64,000 bases of DNA from an uncultured delta proteobacterium (GCA_903911145.1 CAIWCD010000044.1:57493-121492); one strand, 5' to 3'; positions 1 to 8,874 are shown, counted from the stretch's first letter. Numbers and translations: made by a program. The notes: generated by a model not told the origin, from the letters alone.

Positions 1-1129
1 ATGGCCGCGCTTTCTCCCGAACTGCAAGAGCTGCAAGACCGCGTCACCGTGCTCCGGGGGGCGCTTTGACGTCGATCGCAAACGCCAGCGCGTTGAGCTG
101 ATCGAGCGCGAGAGCGTCCAGCCGGGCTTCTGGGACGATCAGAAGAAGGCCCAGGCACTCTCGAAGGAGAAGAGCGGTCTCGAGCTCTCGATCGCGAAGT
201 TCGAGCGGGAGCGCAGCAAGGTCGACGACGCCATCGCGCTCTCTGAGTTGGCTGAAGAGGCGAACGACGAAGGCACGCGCGAGGAGGCCGCGGCCGCGAC
301 GATCGAAGCGCGCGCCGGAGTGCAGCGCCTCGAGCTCGCGCGTATGCTCAGCGGCCCGCAGGATCATCTCAACGCGATCATCGAAATCAACGCAGGCGCG
401 GGCGGCACCGAGTCGCAGGACTGGGCCGCGATGCTCTACCGGATGTACTCGCGCTACTCAGACATCAAGGGTTGGCAGCTTGAGCAGGGCGACTTCCAGC
501 CCGGCGAAGAGGCGGGCATCAAGAGCGGCAGCATGATCATCCGCGGCGAGAACGCGTATGGCTGGCTGCGCGCGGAGATCGGCGTCCATCGCCTCGTGCG
601 CATCTCGCCGTTCGACTCGAACGCGCGCCGGCACACGAGCTTCGCGAGCGTCTTCGTCTACCCGGAAATCGACGACGACATCGAGGTCGTGATCAACCCG
701 GCCGACGTGCGCATCGACACGTTCCGCTCCTCGGGAGCGGGCGGCCAGAAGGTCAACAAGACCGACTCGGCCGTGCGCATGACGCACATTCCGACGGGCG
801 TCGTCGTCTCGATGCAGAACGAGCGCAGCCAGCACAAGAACCGCGACATGGCCTGGAAGGTCCTTCGCTCACGACTCTATGAAGTTGAGCTGCGCAAGCA
901 GCACGCCGAGCGCGACAAAGTCGAGGCGGGCAAGAGCGACATCTCGTTCGGCTCGCAGATCCGCAACTACGTGCTCGCGCCGTATCGGCTCGTGAAGGAT
1001 GTGCGCACGGGCATCGAGAGCGGCAGCCCCGACAAGGTGCTCGACGGCGAACTCGACGCGTTCACGACGGCGTTTCTCATGGGCGTCAAGAGAAGCGACC
1101 GCGGCACGCAGAGCGACGACGAGGTCTAA
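1..1129 (+). CDS. prfB: Peptide chain release factor 2 (programmed +1 frameshift)
   Basis: Class I release factor that reads UGA/UAA stop codons and triggers peptidyl-tRNA hydrolysis on the ribosome. Translation starts at ATG 1 and meets an in-frame TGA at 67-69. A +1 shift at CTT continues with GAC at 68-70 and runs to TAA 1127-1129, giving about 375 residues (E. coli RF2 has 365). The anticodon-like SPF tripeptide falls near residues 202-204 and the catalytic GGQ near 247-249, matching E. coli spacing. The N-terminal VLRG-L-D context at the slip site also matches RF2. The gene begins at base 1 of the window, so a slightly longer start upstream cannot be excluded. Its 3' end overlaps the convergent ABM gene by 4 bp. 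Confidence 0.96.
   Translation, partial: WPRFLPNCKSCKTASPCSGGRFDVDRKRQRVELIERESVQPGFWDDQKKAQALSKEKSGLELSIAKFERERSKVDDAIALSELAEEANDEGTREEAAAATIEARAGVQRLELARMLSGPQDHLNAIIEINAGAGGTESQDWAAMLYRMYSRYSDIKGWQLEQGDFQPGEEAGIKSGSMIIRGENAYGWLRAEIGVHRLVRISPFDSNARRHTSFASVFVYPEIDDDIEVVINPADVRIDTFRSSGAGGQKVNKTDSAVRMTHIPTGVVVSMQNERSQHKNRDMAWKVLRSRLYEVELRKQHAERDKVEAGKSDISFGSQIRNYVLAPYRLVKDVRTGIESGSPDKVLDGELDAFTTAFLMGVKRSDRGTQSDDEV
55..70 (+). promoter_or_regulatory. RF2 programmed +1 frameshift site
   Basis: The sequence CGGGGGGCGCTTTGAC contains a G-rich Shine-Dalgarno-like stretch, then GCG, the slippery CTT codon (64-66), stop TGA (67-69) and C at 70. This is the classical RF2 autoregulatory arrangement. 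Low RF2 lets the ribosome pause at UGA-C and slip +1; high RF2 terminates there. The spacing from the GGGG run to CTT (one codon) matches the canonical layout, although the stretch is GGGGGG rather than AGGGGG. Confidence 0.95.
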
Positions 1130-1473
1130 CGCGACGTCTTCTCTGCGCGCTCCCAGCTGTACGCCCGCTCCACCTTCGCGATCCGCACGTCGTACTGCGA
1201 GTACCAGCTCGCGCGCCCCTGCTCGCGCGCATCGGTGTGCTCCGCGTGCGCTCGCCAGGCCGTGATCTCCTCTGCGGTTCGCCAATAGGAAACGGTGATT
1301 CCAAATCCGTTCGCATCGCGCGCGCTCTCGACGCCGAGGAAGCCTGGCTGCTGCGCCGCAAGCGCGACCATCCGCTCGGACATCGCCGCGTACTCCTCAT
1401 CGGTGCCGCTGCGCCGACTGGAGAAGATCACGGCGTAATACGGAGGCTCGGGACGCTGGCTCTGCGCGCTCAT
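1126..1473 (-). CDS. Antibiotic biosynthesis monooxygenase (ABM) family protein
   Basis: A 115-residue dimeric alpha/beta-barrel-type protein. YYAVIFSSRR near the N-terminus, the QPGFLGVESAR segment (about 41-51) and the SYWRTAEEITAWRAHAEH segment (about 61-78) are the hallmarks of the ABM/heme-degrading monooxygenase-like superfamily. The family has varied activities (quinone oxidation, heme degradation, unknown), so the substrate cannot be set here. Its ATG overlaps the stop of the upstream RNA methyltransferase gene (ATGA, 1470-1473), so the two are probably translationally coupled. Its 3' end overlaps the prfB stop in convergent orientation. Confidence 0.85.
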   Translation of the reverse strand: MSAQSQRPEPPYYAVIFSSRRSGTDEEYAAMSERMVALAAQQPGFLGVESARDANGFGITVSYWRTAEEITAWRAHAEHTDAREQGRASWYSQYDVRIAKVERAYSWERAEKTSR

Positions 1474-2306
1474 GGCTTCGTCGAGTTCGAGTTGCGCCCG
1501 ACCTGCGCGATTGCACCGAGCATCAGCTCGATCTCGCGCTTCGTCGGTCGTGCGCGGCGGATCATCCGATTCAATTCATCGAGGATCGCGTCGGGCCGCT
1601 GCTTGTTGAGAAAGCCCGCGTCGAGCAGCAGCGTGCGCGCGTTTTCGCGGAGCAGATTCAAGAGGCGCTCTTCGGCCTGCTCTCCTTCGGGCTTGTGTGT
1701 TGGATCGCGCTCGACAGCGCCCGGTGCGGTCGAGCGCGATTCGATCTCGATCGATCGCTCGTCGATGCGCCGTCCTTCCTGCTGCACGAGCTGCCCATCC
1801 GGCCCGCGCTGCAGCTCCTGCCCTGCGCGACCATTCCCGCGCGCGAGCATGATCTCGTAGGCGAAGATGAGCACCGACTGCGCGAGATTGAGCGACGCCT
1901 TCTCGACGGTGGGAATCGTCGCGATCGCATTCGCCCGGCGCAGCTGCTCGTTGGTCAGGCCACGCACTTCGTCGCCGAAGACGAGAGCGACCTCTCCGCG
2001 AGAAGAGCTCTCGAGCAGTCTCCGCGCCGCTTCGCGAGGTGTGATCGAGGGAATCCCTTCGACGACGCGGCCGCTGGTGAAGACGAGATCGATGCAGGGT
2101 GCGAGCGCTTCATCGAGTGAACGGACGATCTGCATGGCGTCGAGCGTCGCGTCGGCGCCGGCAGCGAGCCTGGCTGCCTGCGCGCGATCGTACTGCTCGC
2201 CCTCGACGACAACGAGCGGACCCGCGCCGGTGTTGGCGAGCGCGCGCGCGGCCGAGCCGATGTTCTGCGCGTTGCGCGGGCGGTGGAGGACGAAGCGGAT
2301 GGTCAT
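1470..2306 (-). CDS. TrmJ/SpoU-type RNA methyltransferase
   Basis: SPOUT-superfamily methyltransferase of the TrmH/TrmJ type, which 2'-O-methylates ribose in tRNA (position 32 for TrmJ) using SAM. The N-terminal block VLHRPRNAQNIGSAARA and the knot-forming motifs ALVFGDEVRGLTNEQL (about 108-123) and IPTVEKASLNLAQSVLIFAYE (about 130-150) are typical SPOUT motifs 1-3. The 278-aa length fits TrmJ, with a divergent C-terminal extension (about 160-278) rich in Arg/Glu that could be the helical RNA-binding part. It starts with ATG at 2306, 9 bp below the stop of the endonuclease-like gene, and overlaps the ABM start. The exact tRNA target is inferred only from family. Confidence 0.87.
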   Translation of the reverse strand: MTIRFVLHRPRNAQNIGSAARALANTGAGPLVVVEGEQYDRAQAARLAAGADATLDAMQIVRSLDEALAPCIDLVFTSGRVVEGIPSITPREAARRLLESSSRGEVALVFGDEVRGLTNEQLRRANAIATIPTVEKASLNLAQSVLIFAYEIMLARGNGRAGQELQRGPDGQLVQQEGRRIDERSIEIESRSTAPGAVERDPTHKPEGEQAEERLLNLLRENARTLLLDAGFLNKQRPDAILDELNRMIRRARPTKREIELMLGAIAQVGRNSNSTKP

Positions 2307-2315
2307 GGATTTCCT

Positions 2316-2999
2316 CTACAGCTCGACGACGACGATCGGGTGGTCGCTCGCATCCGTCTCGACGATGCGGGCCGCACTCGCCTTGGGAACATCCGCGCCG
2401 AGCAGCACGAGGTCGATTCGCTCCTGAGGTCGATCGGCCGGCGCGGTGGTGCGCTCCTGCGCGATGCAGTCGTGCCACGCATCGCGCATCCCGTGCGAGA
2501 GGATGCGCCGCACGGCGGGCCGCGCTGTGCCCTCGTTGAAATCTCCGATGAGAATCGTGCTGCGTGGCGACCCGATCGCCGCGACGATCGCCTCTGCCTG
2601 GCGCACGCGCAGTTCGTCCGGGAGGTCGAGGTGCGTGACGAAGATGCGCAATCCTCCAGCCCGTGCGCAGAGCAGGGCGCGACTCTCTTCGCCCGGCGCA
2701 GCACCGCCCGGAAGCGCGATCGACCGCACACAGAGCGGGCGCCCGCCGATCAAGCCAGGCTTCACCAACAGCGCGCAGCCGTAGTCGCCGCCCTCGAGTT
2801 GCAGCGCGGGAGAGAAGCCGTGCGCAAGCGAAAGCGACTCGCCGAGCAGCCGCGGTTGATCCTCCCGGTGTGAGCGCGCGACGCCGCGATCGACCTCCTG
2901 CAGCGCGATCAGATCCGCATCGAGCGGGCGCAGTGCGTCCGCGATCGCGCCCAATCCGCGCAGCTCGGCGTGCTTGATGTTCCACGAGACGATCCGCAC
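2316..2999 (-). CDS. Endonuclease/exonuclease/phosphatase (EEP) family hydrolase
   Basis: A 227-residue EEP-fold metal-dependent phosphoesterase. The opening MRIVSWNIKH contains the conserved WN. LIALQEVDRG (about 30-39) carries the catalytic Glu, THLDLP (about 120) the conserved HLD, and LIGDFNEG (about 149-156) the GDFN metal/phosphate motif. ETDASDHPIVVVEL at the C-terminus holds the catalytic SDH. The full catalytic set is present and the length fits a minimal EEP enzyme, so it is probably active on a phosphodiester or phosphomonoester (DNA, phospholipid or inositol phosphate). The substrate is unknown. It lies upstream of the TrmJ-like gene with 9 bp between them and is divergent from purC. 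Confidence 0.85.
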   Translation of the reverse strand: MRIVSWNIKHAELRGLGAIADALRPLDADLIALQEVDRGVARSHREDQPRLLGESLSLAHGFSPALQLEGGDYGCALLVKPGLIGGRPLCVRSIALPGGAAPGEESRALLCARAGGLRIFVTHLDLPDELRVRQAEAIVAAIGSPRSTILIGDFNEGTARPAVRRILSHGMRDAWHDCIAQERTTAPADRPQERIDLVLLGADVPKASAARIVETDASDHPIVVVEL

Positions 3000-3047
3000 G
3001 GCGCCGCTTGTTGCAGAGCGTGCCCGCCGTGGTCAAGACTGCGCGCC

Positions 3048-4025
3048 ATGAACCGCCACGACCTGCTCACCGCGCAGCTTCCCTTCACGCTTCGCGATGC
3101 GGAGTTTCCCAATCTCGGTGCGCACTACCGCGGCAAGGTTCGCGACAACTACACGCAGGGCGATCGCATCACGATGATCACCAGCGACCGGCTCTCCGCG
3201 TTCGATCGCGTGCTGACGACCGTGCCGTTCAAGGGCGAGCTGCTCAACCGGCTCACCACCTTCTGGTTCGCGAAGACGCAGCACATCGCGCGCAATCACA
3301 TTCTCGAGCTGCCCGATCCGAGCGTGATGATTGTCCGCAAGTTGCGCGCGCTCCCCGTCGAGGTGGTCGTGCGTGGGCGGCTCACTGGATCTCTCTGGCG
3401 CGACGTCGAGGCAGGGAAGGGCGCGAGCGCGTATGGCGTCGAGCTCGATCCGGCGATGCGGCGCGACCAGGCGTTCGAGAAGCCGATCCTCACGCCGAGC
3501 ACCAAGGAGGCCGTGGGCGCGCATGACATGCCGATCTCTCCTCGCGAGATCGTCGCGCGTGGCCTCGTGTCGCAGACGCAGTGGAGTGAGATCGAAGAGA
3601 AGGCGCTGGCGCTCTTCGCCGAGGGGCAGCGCCATGCGCGCGAGCGTGGGCTCATCCTCGTCGACACGAAGTACGAGTTCGGCGTCGACGAGAAGAACGG
3701 CCTCTGGCTGATCGACGAAATCCACACTGCCGATTCGTCGCGCTACTGGATCCTCGAAGGGAGCGACGACCGCTTCGCGCGAGGAGAAGAGCAGCGCGGG
3801 CTCGACAAGGAGTTCGTCCGGCAGTGGCTGATCCGCGAGCGCGGCTGGAAGGGCGACGGGCCTGCGCCGGAGATCCCCGACGAAGTGCGCGTGCAGCTTG
3901 CCGAGCGGTATTGCCAGCTTGTCGAATTACTGACCGGCGAGTCATTTATCCCGATCGTCGGCGATACGCGCGCCCGCATCGCTCGCGCCTTAGACACAGT
4001 GCGAAACGTTCGAGCAACGCCTTAG
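3048..4025 (+). CDS. purC: Phosphoribosylaminoimidazole-succinocarboxamide synthase
   Basis: SAICAR synthase, the ATP-dependent ligation of aspartate to CAIR in de novo purine biosynthesis. The 325-residue protein has the N-terminal YRGKVRDNYTQG ATP-loop motif, the DRLSAFDRVL segment, ELPDPSVMIVRKLRALPVE, and GLILVDTKYEFG with LIDEIHTADSSRYW in the C-terminal half, all characteristic of the longer, yeast ADE1-like subgroup. ATG 3048 is preferred over an in-frame start at 2970 because homologues begin about here. purB, the lyase that acts on the product, is also in this window (7516-8826) but in a different transcription unit. Confidence 0.95.
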   Translation: MNRHDLLTAQLPFTLRDAEFPNLGAHYRGKVRDNYTQGDRITMITSDRLSAFDRVLTTVPFKGELLNRLTTFWFAKTQHIARNHILELPDPSVMIVRKLRALPVEVVVRGRLTGSLWRDVEAGKGASAYGVELDPAMRRDQAFEKPILTPSTKEAVGAHDMPISPREIVARGLVSQTQWSEIEEKALALFAEGQRHARERGLILVDTKYEFGVDEKNGLWLIDEIHTADSSRYWILEGSDDRFARGEEQRGLDKEFVRQWLIRERGWKGDGPAPEIPDEVRVQLAERYCQLVELLTGESFIPIVGDTRARIARALDTVRNVRATP

Positions 4026-4103
4026 CAACTCAGGGTGCGCACACTCCCCTCGACGAAATTGCTGGGATGGCTCCGCACGCGGGGCTTCCTCAAGGAGCAG
4101 GTC

Positions 4104-4661
4104 ATGAAGAACTCTTGGAGAGTTGCGGGACTCGTTGCTGGTGCGCTGGCGATCATCGGTGCGGGCGCGGCCGTCGCGCACGGCCGAGGAGGGCCGGGCT
4201 TCATGAAGGCGGCGATGGAAAAGCGTCTTGCCGAGGCCGAGGATTTCGTCGCGGCGACGCCCGAGCAGCGCAAGATCATCGAGGGATCGCGCGATGAGAT
4301 CGAGGCGAAGGTGAAGGCCCGCTTCGAGGCGCGCCGCGCCGAGTTTGAGAAGAACAAGGGCGCGCCTCCGGCCGATCCGCACGATCTCGTCCGCATGCTT
4401 GCCTCCGACAAGATCGACGAGCAGGCGCTCTATGCGGAGATCGATCGCCGCGCAGACGAGATGAAGGCGATGGCCCGCGAGATCGTTCCCGAGGTCATCA
4501 AGGCGCACGATGCGCTCACGCCCGAGCAGCGCCAGAAGCTGGCCGCGCGAGTGGAGAAGCAGCGCAGCGAGAGGCACGGGCCGGGTGGCCACCACGGCTG
4601 GCATGGCGGGCCGGCTGGGCACGGTCCGCAGGGCGGATTCGGTGGCCCCGATGAGCAATGA
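4104..4661 (+). CDS. Spy/CpxP-like periplasmic chaperone-type protein
   Basis: A 185-residue secreted protein. The N-terminal signal peptide (MKNSWRVAGLVAGALAIIG, cleavage near AVA-HG) leads into an all-helical, highly charged Spy/CpxP-like region. TPEQRKIIEG (about 51-60) and LTPEQRQKL (about 141-149) are the paired LTxxQ-type motifs of that family. The C-terminus (about 160-185) is a His/Gly-rich tail that could bind metal. ATG 4104 is chosen because AAGGAG lies about 7 bases upstream. It sits immediately before a response regulator and sensor kinase, the same partnership as CpxP-CpxRA or Spy, so a role in sensing or buffering periplasmic protein or metal stress is inferred. Confidence 0.85.
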   Translation: MKNSWRVAGLVAGALAIIGAGAAVAHGRGGPGFMKAAMEKRLAEAEDFVAATPEQRKIIEGSRDEIEAKVKARFEARRAEFEKNKGAPPADPHDLVRMLASDKIDEQALYAEIDRRADEMKAMAREIVPEVIKAHDALTPEQRQKLAARVEKQRSERHGPGGHHGWHGGPAGHGPQGGFGGPDEQ

Positions 4662-4767
4662 GCGCGCGCCGATGAACGCCCTCCCAGACCAGGAGCCGCC
4701 CAACGCGGCGCTCAGCGAAACGAGCGACTCCCGTACGACCGCTGCGTTCTTGGGTAAGGTGCCGCCC

Positions 4768-5460
4768 GTGATCCGCGCGCTCCTCATCGAAGACGACCGC
4801 AAGCTCTCGTCGCTGGTCGTCGAGTTCTTCGGCCAGCACGGCGTCAACGCAACGCCCGTCGGTGACGCGACCGCGGCGCTGCGTGCGCTCGAGGCGGAGC
4901 GGTTCGACATCCTGCTCGTCGATCTGATGCTGCCCGGAATGGATGGGCTGACGCTGACGCGGCGGGTGCGCGAGCGGTGGGGGACGCCGATCATCATGGT
5001 GACCGCGCGCGGCGACGATGCCGACAAGATCGTCGGTCTCGAACTCGGCGCGGATGATTATGTCGCCAAGCCGTTCAATCCGCGCGAGCTGCTGGCGCGG
5101 GTGCGGGCCGTGCTGCGCCGCTCGCTGGGCGATGCACCGTCGGGGCCGTCGCGCTTCACCACGGGCGGACTGGTGATCGACTTCGACGCGCGCGAGGTGA
5201 CCGTCGAGGGGAATCGCCAGCAGCTGACCGCGCATGAGTTCGATCTGCTCTGCGCGCTCGCTCGCAACGCAGGTCGCGTGCTCAACCGGGATCAGCTGCT
5301 CGAACTCGTGAAGGGCCAGGACGGTGCTGACGAGGCGTTCGATCGCTCGATCGACGTCCACGTCAGTCGCCTGCGCTCGAAGATCGAGCCCGACCCGCGC
5401 CATCCGCGCTACGTCAAGACCGTGCGCGGCGCAGGGTATCTGCTCGCACGGGAGAGCTGA
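4768..5460 (+). CDS. OmpR/CpxR-type response regulator
   Basis: DNA-binding response regulator of about 230 residues. The receiver domain starts IRALLIEDDRKL (acidic pocket ED), carries the phospho-acceptor in LLVDLMLPGMDGL, the conserved Thr in MVTARGDD and Lys in VAKPFNPREL. The C-terminal half is an OmpR winged helix ending VRGAGYLLARES. GTG 4768, with AAGGTG just upstream, gives the normal family length. In-frame ATGs at 4651 (overlapping the Spy-like stop) and 4672 would add 32-39 low-complexity residues and remain possible. It is followed after 8 bp by its cognate kinase gene; with the Spy-like protein this resembles a CpxPRA envelope-stress operon. Confidence 0.9.
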   Translation: MIRALLIEDDRKLSSLVVEFFGQHGVNATPVGDATAALRALEAERFDILLVDLMLPGMDGLTLTRRVRERWGTPIIMVTARGDDADKIVGLELGADDYVAKPFNPRELLARVRAVLRRSLGDAPSGPSRFTTGGLVIDFDAREVTVEGNRQQLTAHEFDLLCALARNAGRVLNRDQLLELVKGQDGADEAFDRSIDVHVSRLRSKIEPDPRHPRYVKTVRGAGYLLARES

Positions 5461-5468
5461 GGGCTGCC

Positions 5469-6971
5469 TTGGAACGCCCGCTTTATCTGAAGCTCTATCT
5501 GGCGTTCCTCGGTGTGCTGTTTGCGATCGCGGTCATCGCTGCGGCCGCTGCCATGCTGCTGGCGCACAGCTTTCCGCTCGTGCGCGCAGGTCCTCGCGTG
5601 GCGCTGCACCTCTCTCGCTCGTTGCCGACTCCAGACAATCTGGCGCAGTTGCAGCGCGAGGTCGGGCAGGCGGGCGAGGAGCTGGGGCTCGACATCGCGG
5701 TGGTTGGTCTCGACGGAAAGGAGCTTGCGCACGCGGGTCCGCACATCGAACCGCCGAGCGTCGAGGAGCTGCAGCATCTGCGCATGCCCGCGTGGGTCTC
5801 TCCGGGACTCGTCTCGGCGCCGCTGCGCAAGCAGACCCAGGCCGATGCCGCGCGGGCCGCCGAGGAGCGCAAGCGCGCAGTCGAGGCAGAGCATCCTCCG
5901 GTGCGACTGCCAGCGCTGGGTGGTCCGCCGCCGTCGCGATTCGCGCCGCCACCCGATGGGCTTGGACCGGCGCGCTCGTGGGGCGACGAGCCGTCGTGGG
6001 CAGATCCCGAGCCGCCGCTGGCGATCGTGCTGGTGCGCGTTCCCGTTCCGGTGAACCCCACGCAGGTCTGGGGCGTGCGCACGCTCTTTATTCTGCTGGG
6101 CGCGCTGGTGGTCGCCGCGGCGCTGCTCTATCCGCTGTCGCGTTCCATCACGCGTCCGCTCGAGCAGCTCACGCACGCCGCAGAGGCGTTCGGCAACGGA
6201 GAGCTCTCCCGGCGCTCCGGTATCGCTGCCGCCGACGAGGTGGGACGGCTCGCGCGCAGCTTCGACGAGATGGCTGCGCGCATCGAGCGGGCCCGGCGCG
6301 CCGAGAAAGAGCTGCTCGCCAATGTCTCCCACGAGCTGCGCACGCCTCTGGCCCGTCTCACGGTCGCGCTCGAGCTGATCGAGCCGCCGCCGGGGCCCGC
6401 GGGCGATTCCGTGCGCAAGCGCCTCGCTGGGCTCGGAGAGGAGATCACCGAGCTCAACAATCTGGTCGCGGATGTGCTCACGCAGAGCCGCCTCGAGCTG
6501 GCAGAGTTGCCGCTGACCCGGCGGCGCGTCGTGCTCCCCGAATTGCTCGAGCGATGCCGTGAGCGCGCGATGCATCTGTGCAACGATCCGGTGCGGCTCG
6601 AGGTGCAGGCCGGGCTTGCGGTGCAGGCAGACGAAGCGCTGCTCAAGCGCGTGCTCGACAACCTCATCGACAACAGCCGCAAGTACGCCAACGGCACCGA
6701 CACCGCCGTCACAATTCGCGCACGCAGCGAGGGCGGCGACCTCATGCTCTCCGTCTCTGATCGCGGCCCGGGCTTTCCGCCCGACGACCTCACGCACGTC
6801 TTCGATCCGTTCTTCCGCGGGCAGAACGCCGGCGGCCGCGAAGGCGGCTACGGTCTCGGCCTCGCGCTCGCCAAGCGGGTCGCCGAGGCGCACGGCGGAA
6901 CGATCGTCGCGCGCAATCTCGAGGGCGGCGGCGCGCAGGTCGAGCTGCGGCTGCCCGGCGTCGAGGGCTGA
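5469..6971 (+). CDS. CpxA/RstB-like sensor histidine kinase
   Basis: A 500-residue inner-membrane kinase expected to phosphorylate the adjacent regulator. TM1 is at about 10-32. A Pro/Arg-rich periplasmic sensor (about 33-190) follows, then TM2 at about 200-222 and HAMP (SRSITRPLEQLTHAAEAF, about 223-275). The dimerisation/H-box is LLANVSHELRTPLARL (about 281-296). The ATP-binding boxes are N (DNLIDNSRKYANG), G1 (VSDRGPGFPPDD) and G2 (GGYGLGLALAKRVAEAHGG). The start is TTG 5469 with AGGG 6-7 bases upstream; no better in-frame start gives the full TM1. Strong similarity of layout to CpxA/RstB is by domain order, not by an identified ligand. Confidence 0.92.
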   Translation: MERPLYLKLYLAFLGVLFAIAVIAAAAAMLLAHSFPLVRAGPRVALHLSRSLPTPDNLAQLQREVGQAGEELGLDIAVVGLDGKELAHAGPHIEPPSVEELQHLRMPAWVSPGLVSAPLRKQTQADAARAAEERKRAVEAEHPPVRLPALGGPPPSRFAPPPDGLGPARSWGDEPSWADPEPPLAIVLVRVPVPVNPTQVWGVRTLFILLGALVVAAALLYPLSRSITRPLEQLTHAAEAFGNGELSRRSGIAAADEVGRLARSFDEMAARIERARRAEKELLANVSHELRTPLARLTVALELIEPPPGPAGDSVRKRLAGLGEEITELNNLVADVLTQSRLELAELPLTRRRVVLPELLERCRERAMHLCNDPVRLEVQAGLAVQADEALLKRVLDNLIDNSRKYANGTDTAVTIRARSEGGDLMLSVSDRGPGFPPDDLTHVFDPFFRGQNAGGREGGYGLGLALAKRVAEAHGGTIVARNLEGGGAQVELRLPGVEG

Positions 6972-6973
6972 CC

Positions 6974-7510
6974 TCAGCGCACGAGCGCGTCGAGCAGTTC
7001 ACGCGCGTTCGGCTTGACCACCAGACAGTCGAGCGGGGCTGCGTGCACGAGACCGTCGGCACGCCCCTGCTCGAGGAAGCGCAGCATTGGCTGCCAGTAG
7101 CCATCGGCATCGACGAGGCCGACCGGCTTTTCGTGCAGCTCGATCTGCCGCTCCGTGAGCACCTCGAAGAGCTCATCGAGGGTGCCCATCCCGCCGGGCA
7201 GCGCGACCACAGCGTCGCAAAGCGCGCCCATCACGGCCTTGCGCTCGGCCATGCTCTTGACGATCCGCAGCTGCGTGATCCCCCGGTGCGCGATCTCGCG
7301 CGTCGCGAGCTTTCGCGGCAGGACCCCGATCACCTCCGCGCCAGCGGCCAGCGCGGCATCCGCGCACGCGCCCATCAGCCCGCGATCTGCGCCGCCATAG
7401 ACAAGTCCGAATCCGCGGCGGCCGATCTCCGCGCCCAGCTCCCGCGCGGCCGAAAGATGTGCCGGCCGATTGCCGATCCCCGATGCGGCGAAGACGCAGA
7501 TGCGTTGCAT
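6974..7510 (-). CDS. LOG family protein (TIGR00730-type phosphoribohydrolase)
   Basis: A 178-residue Rossmann-like protein of the LOG/'lysine decarboxylase-like' family, which cleaves ribose 5-phosphate from (cytokinin) nucleoside monophosphates or other nucleotides. Visible signatures are VYGGADRGLMGACADAAL (about 40-57) and the catalytic/substrate motif LPGGMGTLDELFEVLTE (about 104-120, the PGGxGTxxE box). It starts at ATG 7510, 5 bp downstream of the purB stop in the same direction, so it may be co-transcribed with purine synthesis, which fits a nucleotide-salvage role. It is convergent with the kinase gene, only 2 bp apart. Confidence 0.9.
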   Translation of the reverse strand: MQRICVFAASGIGNRPAHLSAARELGAEIGRRGFGLVYGGADRGLMGACADAALAAGAEVIGVLPRKLATREIAHRGITQLRIVKSMAERKAVMGALCDAVVALPGGMGTLDELFEVLTERQIELHEKPVGLVDADGYWQPMLRFLEQGRADGLVHAAPLDCLVVKPNARELLDALVR

Positions 7511-7515
7511 ACCAA

Positions 7516-8826
7516 CTATCCTCCCGCCAGCGCGCGCGCGAAGATCGCGTCGACGTGGCGCAGCTCATGCTGCAGATCAAACGCCCGCTCAAGCCGCTCT
7601 CTCGGCACGCGCGCCTGCACGTCGGCGTCCGCGAGCAGCAGCGCGTGGAACTCCTTGCCCTCATCCCAGACGCGCATCGCGTTGCGCTGAACCACGACGT
7701 ACGCGGCCTGGCGCTCCATCCCGCTCTCGATGAGCGCGAGCAGCACCGGCTGCGAAAAGACCAGCCCGCGCGTCGCCCGCAGATTCTCCATCATCCGCTC
7801 TGGGTACACGCGCAGGCCCGCGACGAGCCCCGCGAAGCGATGGAGCATGAAGTCGAGCGTCACCGTCGCGTCGGGCCCGATCATCCGCTCGACGCTCGAG
7901 TGGCTGATGTCCCGCTCGTGCCAGAGCGCGACGTCCTCCATCGCCGCGAGCGCATAGCCGCGCAGCATCCGCGAGAGCCCCGTGAGGTTCTCGCTGAGAA
8001 TCGGATTGCGCTTGTGCGGCATCGCCGAGCTGCCCTTCTGCCCGGCGGTGAACGGCTCCTCGGCTTCGCGGACCTCGGTGCGCTGCAGATGGCGGATCTC
8101 GACGGCGAACCGCTCGAGCGAGCCGCCCACCTGCGCGATGGCGGTGAAGAACTCGGCGTGCCGATCGCGCTGGACAATCTGCGTCGAGACCGGCTCCGCG
8201 GCGAGACCGAGCGACGAGAGCGCGTCCTCTTCGATGGTGGGCGAGAGATGAGCAAACGTGCCCACCGCGCCGGACAGCTTGCCGACCGAGATCGTCTCCC
8301 GAGCGCGCTGGAGGCGCACGCGCGCGCGCTTGAGTTCATCGGCCCAGCCGAGCAGCTTGAGGCCGAACGTCGTCGGCTCCGCGTGAATCCCGTGCGAGCG
8401 GCCGATGCAGGGTGTCTGCTTGTACTCCTGCGCGCGCGCGATCACTGCACCGCGAGCCTTCTCGACTCCCGCGATCAGCAGATCCGCCGCCTCGCGCAAC
8501 GTGAGCGCCAGCGCGCTGTCGAGGACGTCCGAGCTGGTCATCCCGAAATGCAGATGCCGCGCCGCGGGACCGATCCGCTCCTCCATGAACGTGAGGAACG
8601 CGATCACGTCGTGCTTGGTGGTCTTCTCGATCTCCTCGATGCGAGCGGCGTCCTGCGCGCTGAAGGCACCGCCTTTCGCGGTGCACTCGGCGACTGCGTC
8701 GGCCGGCACGAGTCCGGCCTTCACCATCGCGCGCGCACCGGCCAGCTCCACCTCGAGCCAGCGCGCGTAGCGTGCTTCCGAGGTCCAGAGTCGGGCCATC
8801 TCGGGTCGCGAATAGCGGGGGATCAT
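7516..8826 (-). CDS. purB: Adenylosuccinate lyase
   Basis: Catalyses two beta-eliminations in purine synthesis: SAICAR to AICAR plus fumarate, and adenylosuccinate to AMP plus fumarate. The 436-residue protein carries the fumarase/aspartase superfamily signature GSSAMPHKRNPI (about 264-275) with the catalytic Ser on this mobile loop. HFGMTSSDVLDSALAL (about 94-109) and SHGIHAEPTTFG (about 144-155) supply the other His and Thr/Ser active-site elements. The ATG at 8826 gives the standard start MIPRYSRPEM. The LOG gene follows after 5 bp. Confidence 0.96.
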   Translation of the reverse strand: MIPRYSRPEMARLWTSEARYARWLEVELAGARAMVKAGLVPADAVAECTAKGGAFSAQDAARIEEIEKTTKHDVIAFLTFMEERIGPAARHLHFGMTSSDVLDSALALTLREAADLLIAGVEKARGAVIARAQEYKQTPCIGRSHGIHAEPTTFGLKLLGWADELKRARVRLQRARETISVGKLSGAVGTFAHLSPTIEEDALSSLGLAAEPVSTQIVQRDRHAEFFTAIAQVGGSLERFAVEIRHLQRTEVREAEEPFTAGQKGSSAMPHKRNPILSENLTGLSRMLRGYALAAMEDVALWHERDISHSSVERMIGPDATVTLDFMLHRFAGLVAGLRVYPERMMENLRATRGLVFSQPVLLALIESGMERQAAYVVVQRNAMRVWDEGKEFHALLLADADVQARVPRERLERAFDLQHELRHVDAIFARALAGG

Positions 8827-8874
8827 GCGCGCTCCTTGTGTTCGAGGCGGCGCACAGTAGCAGCGCGCAGGCGC

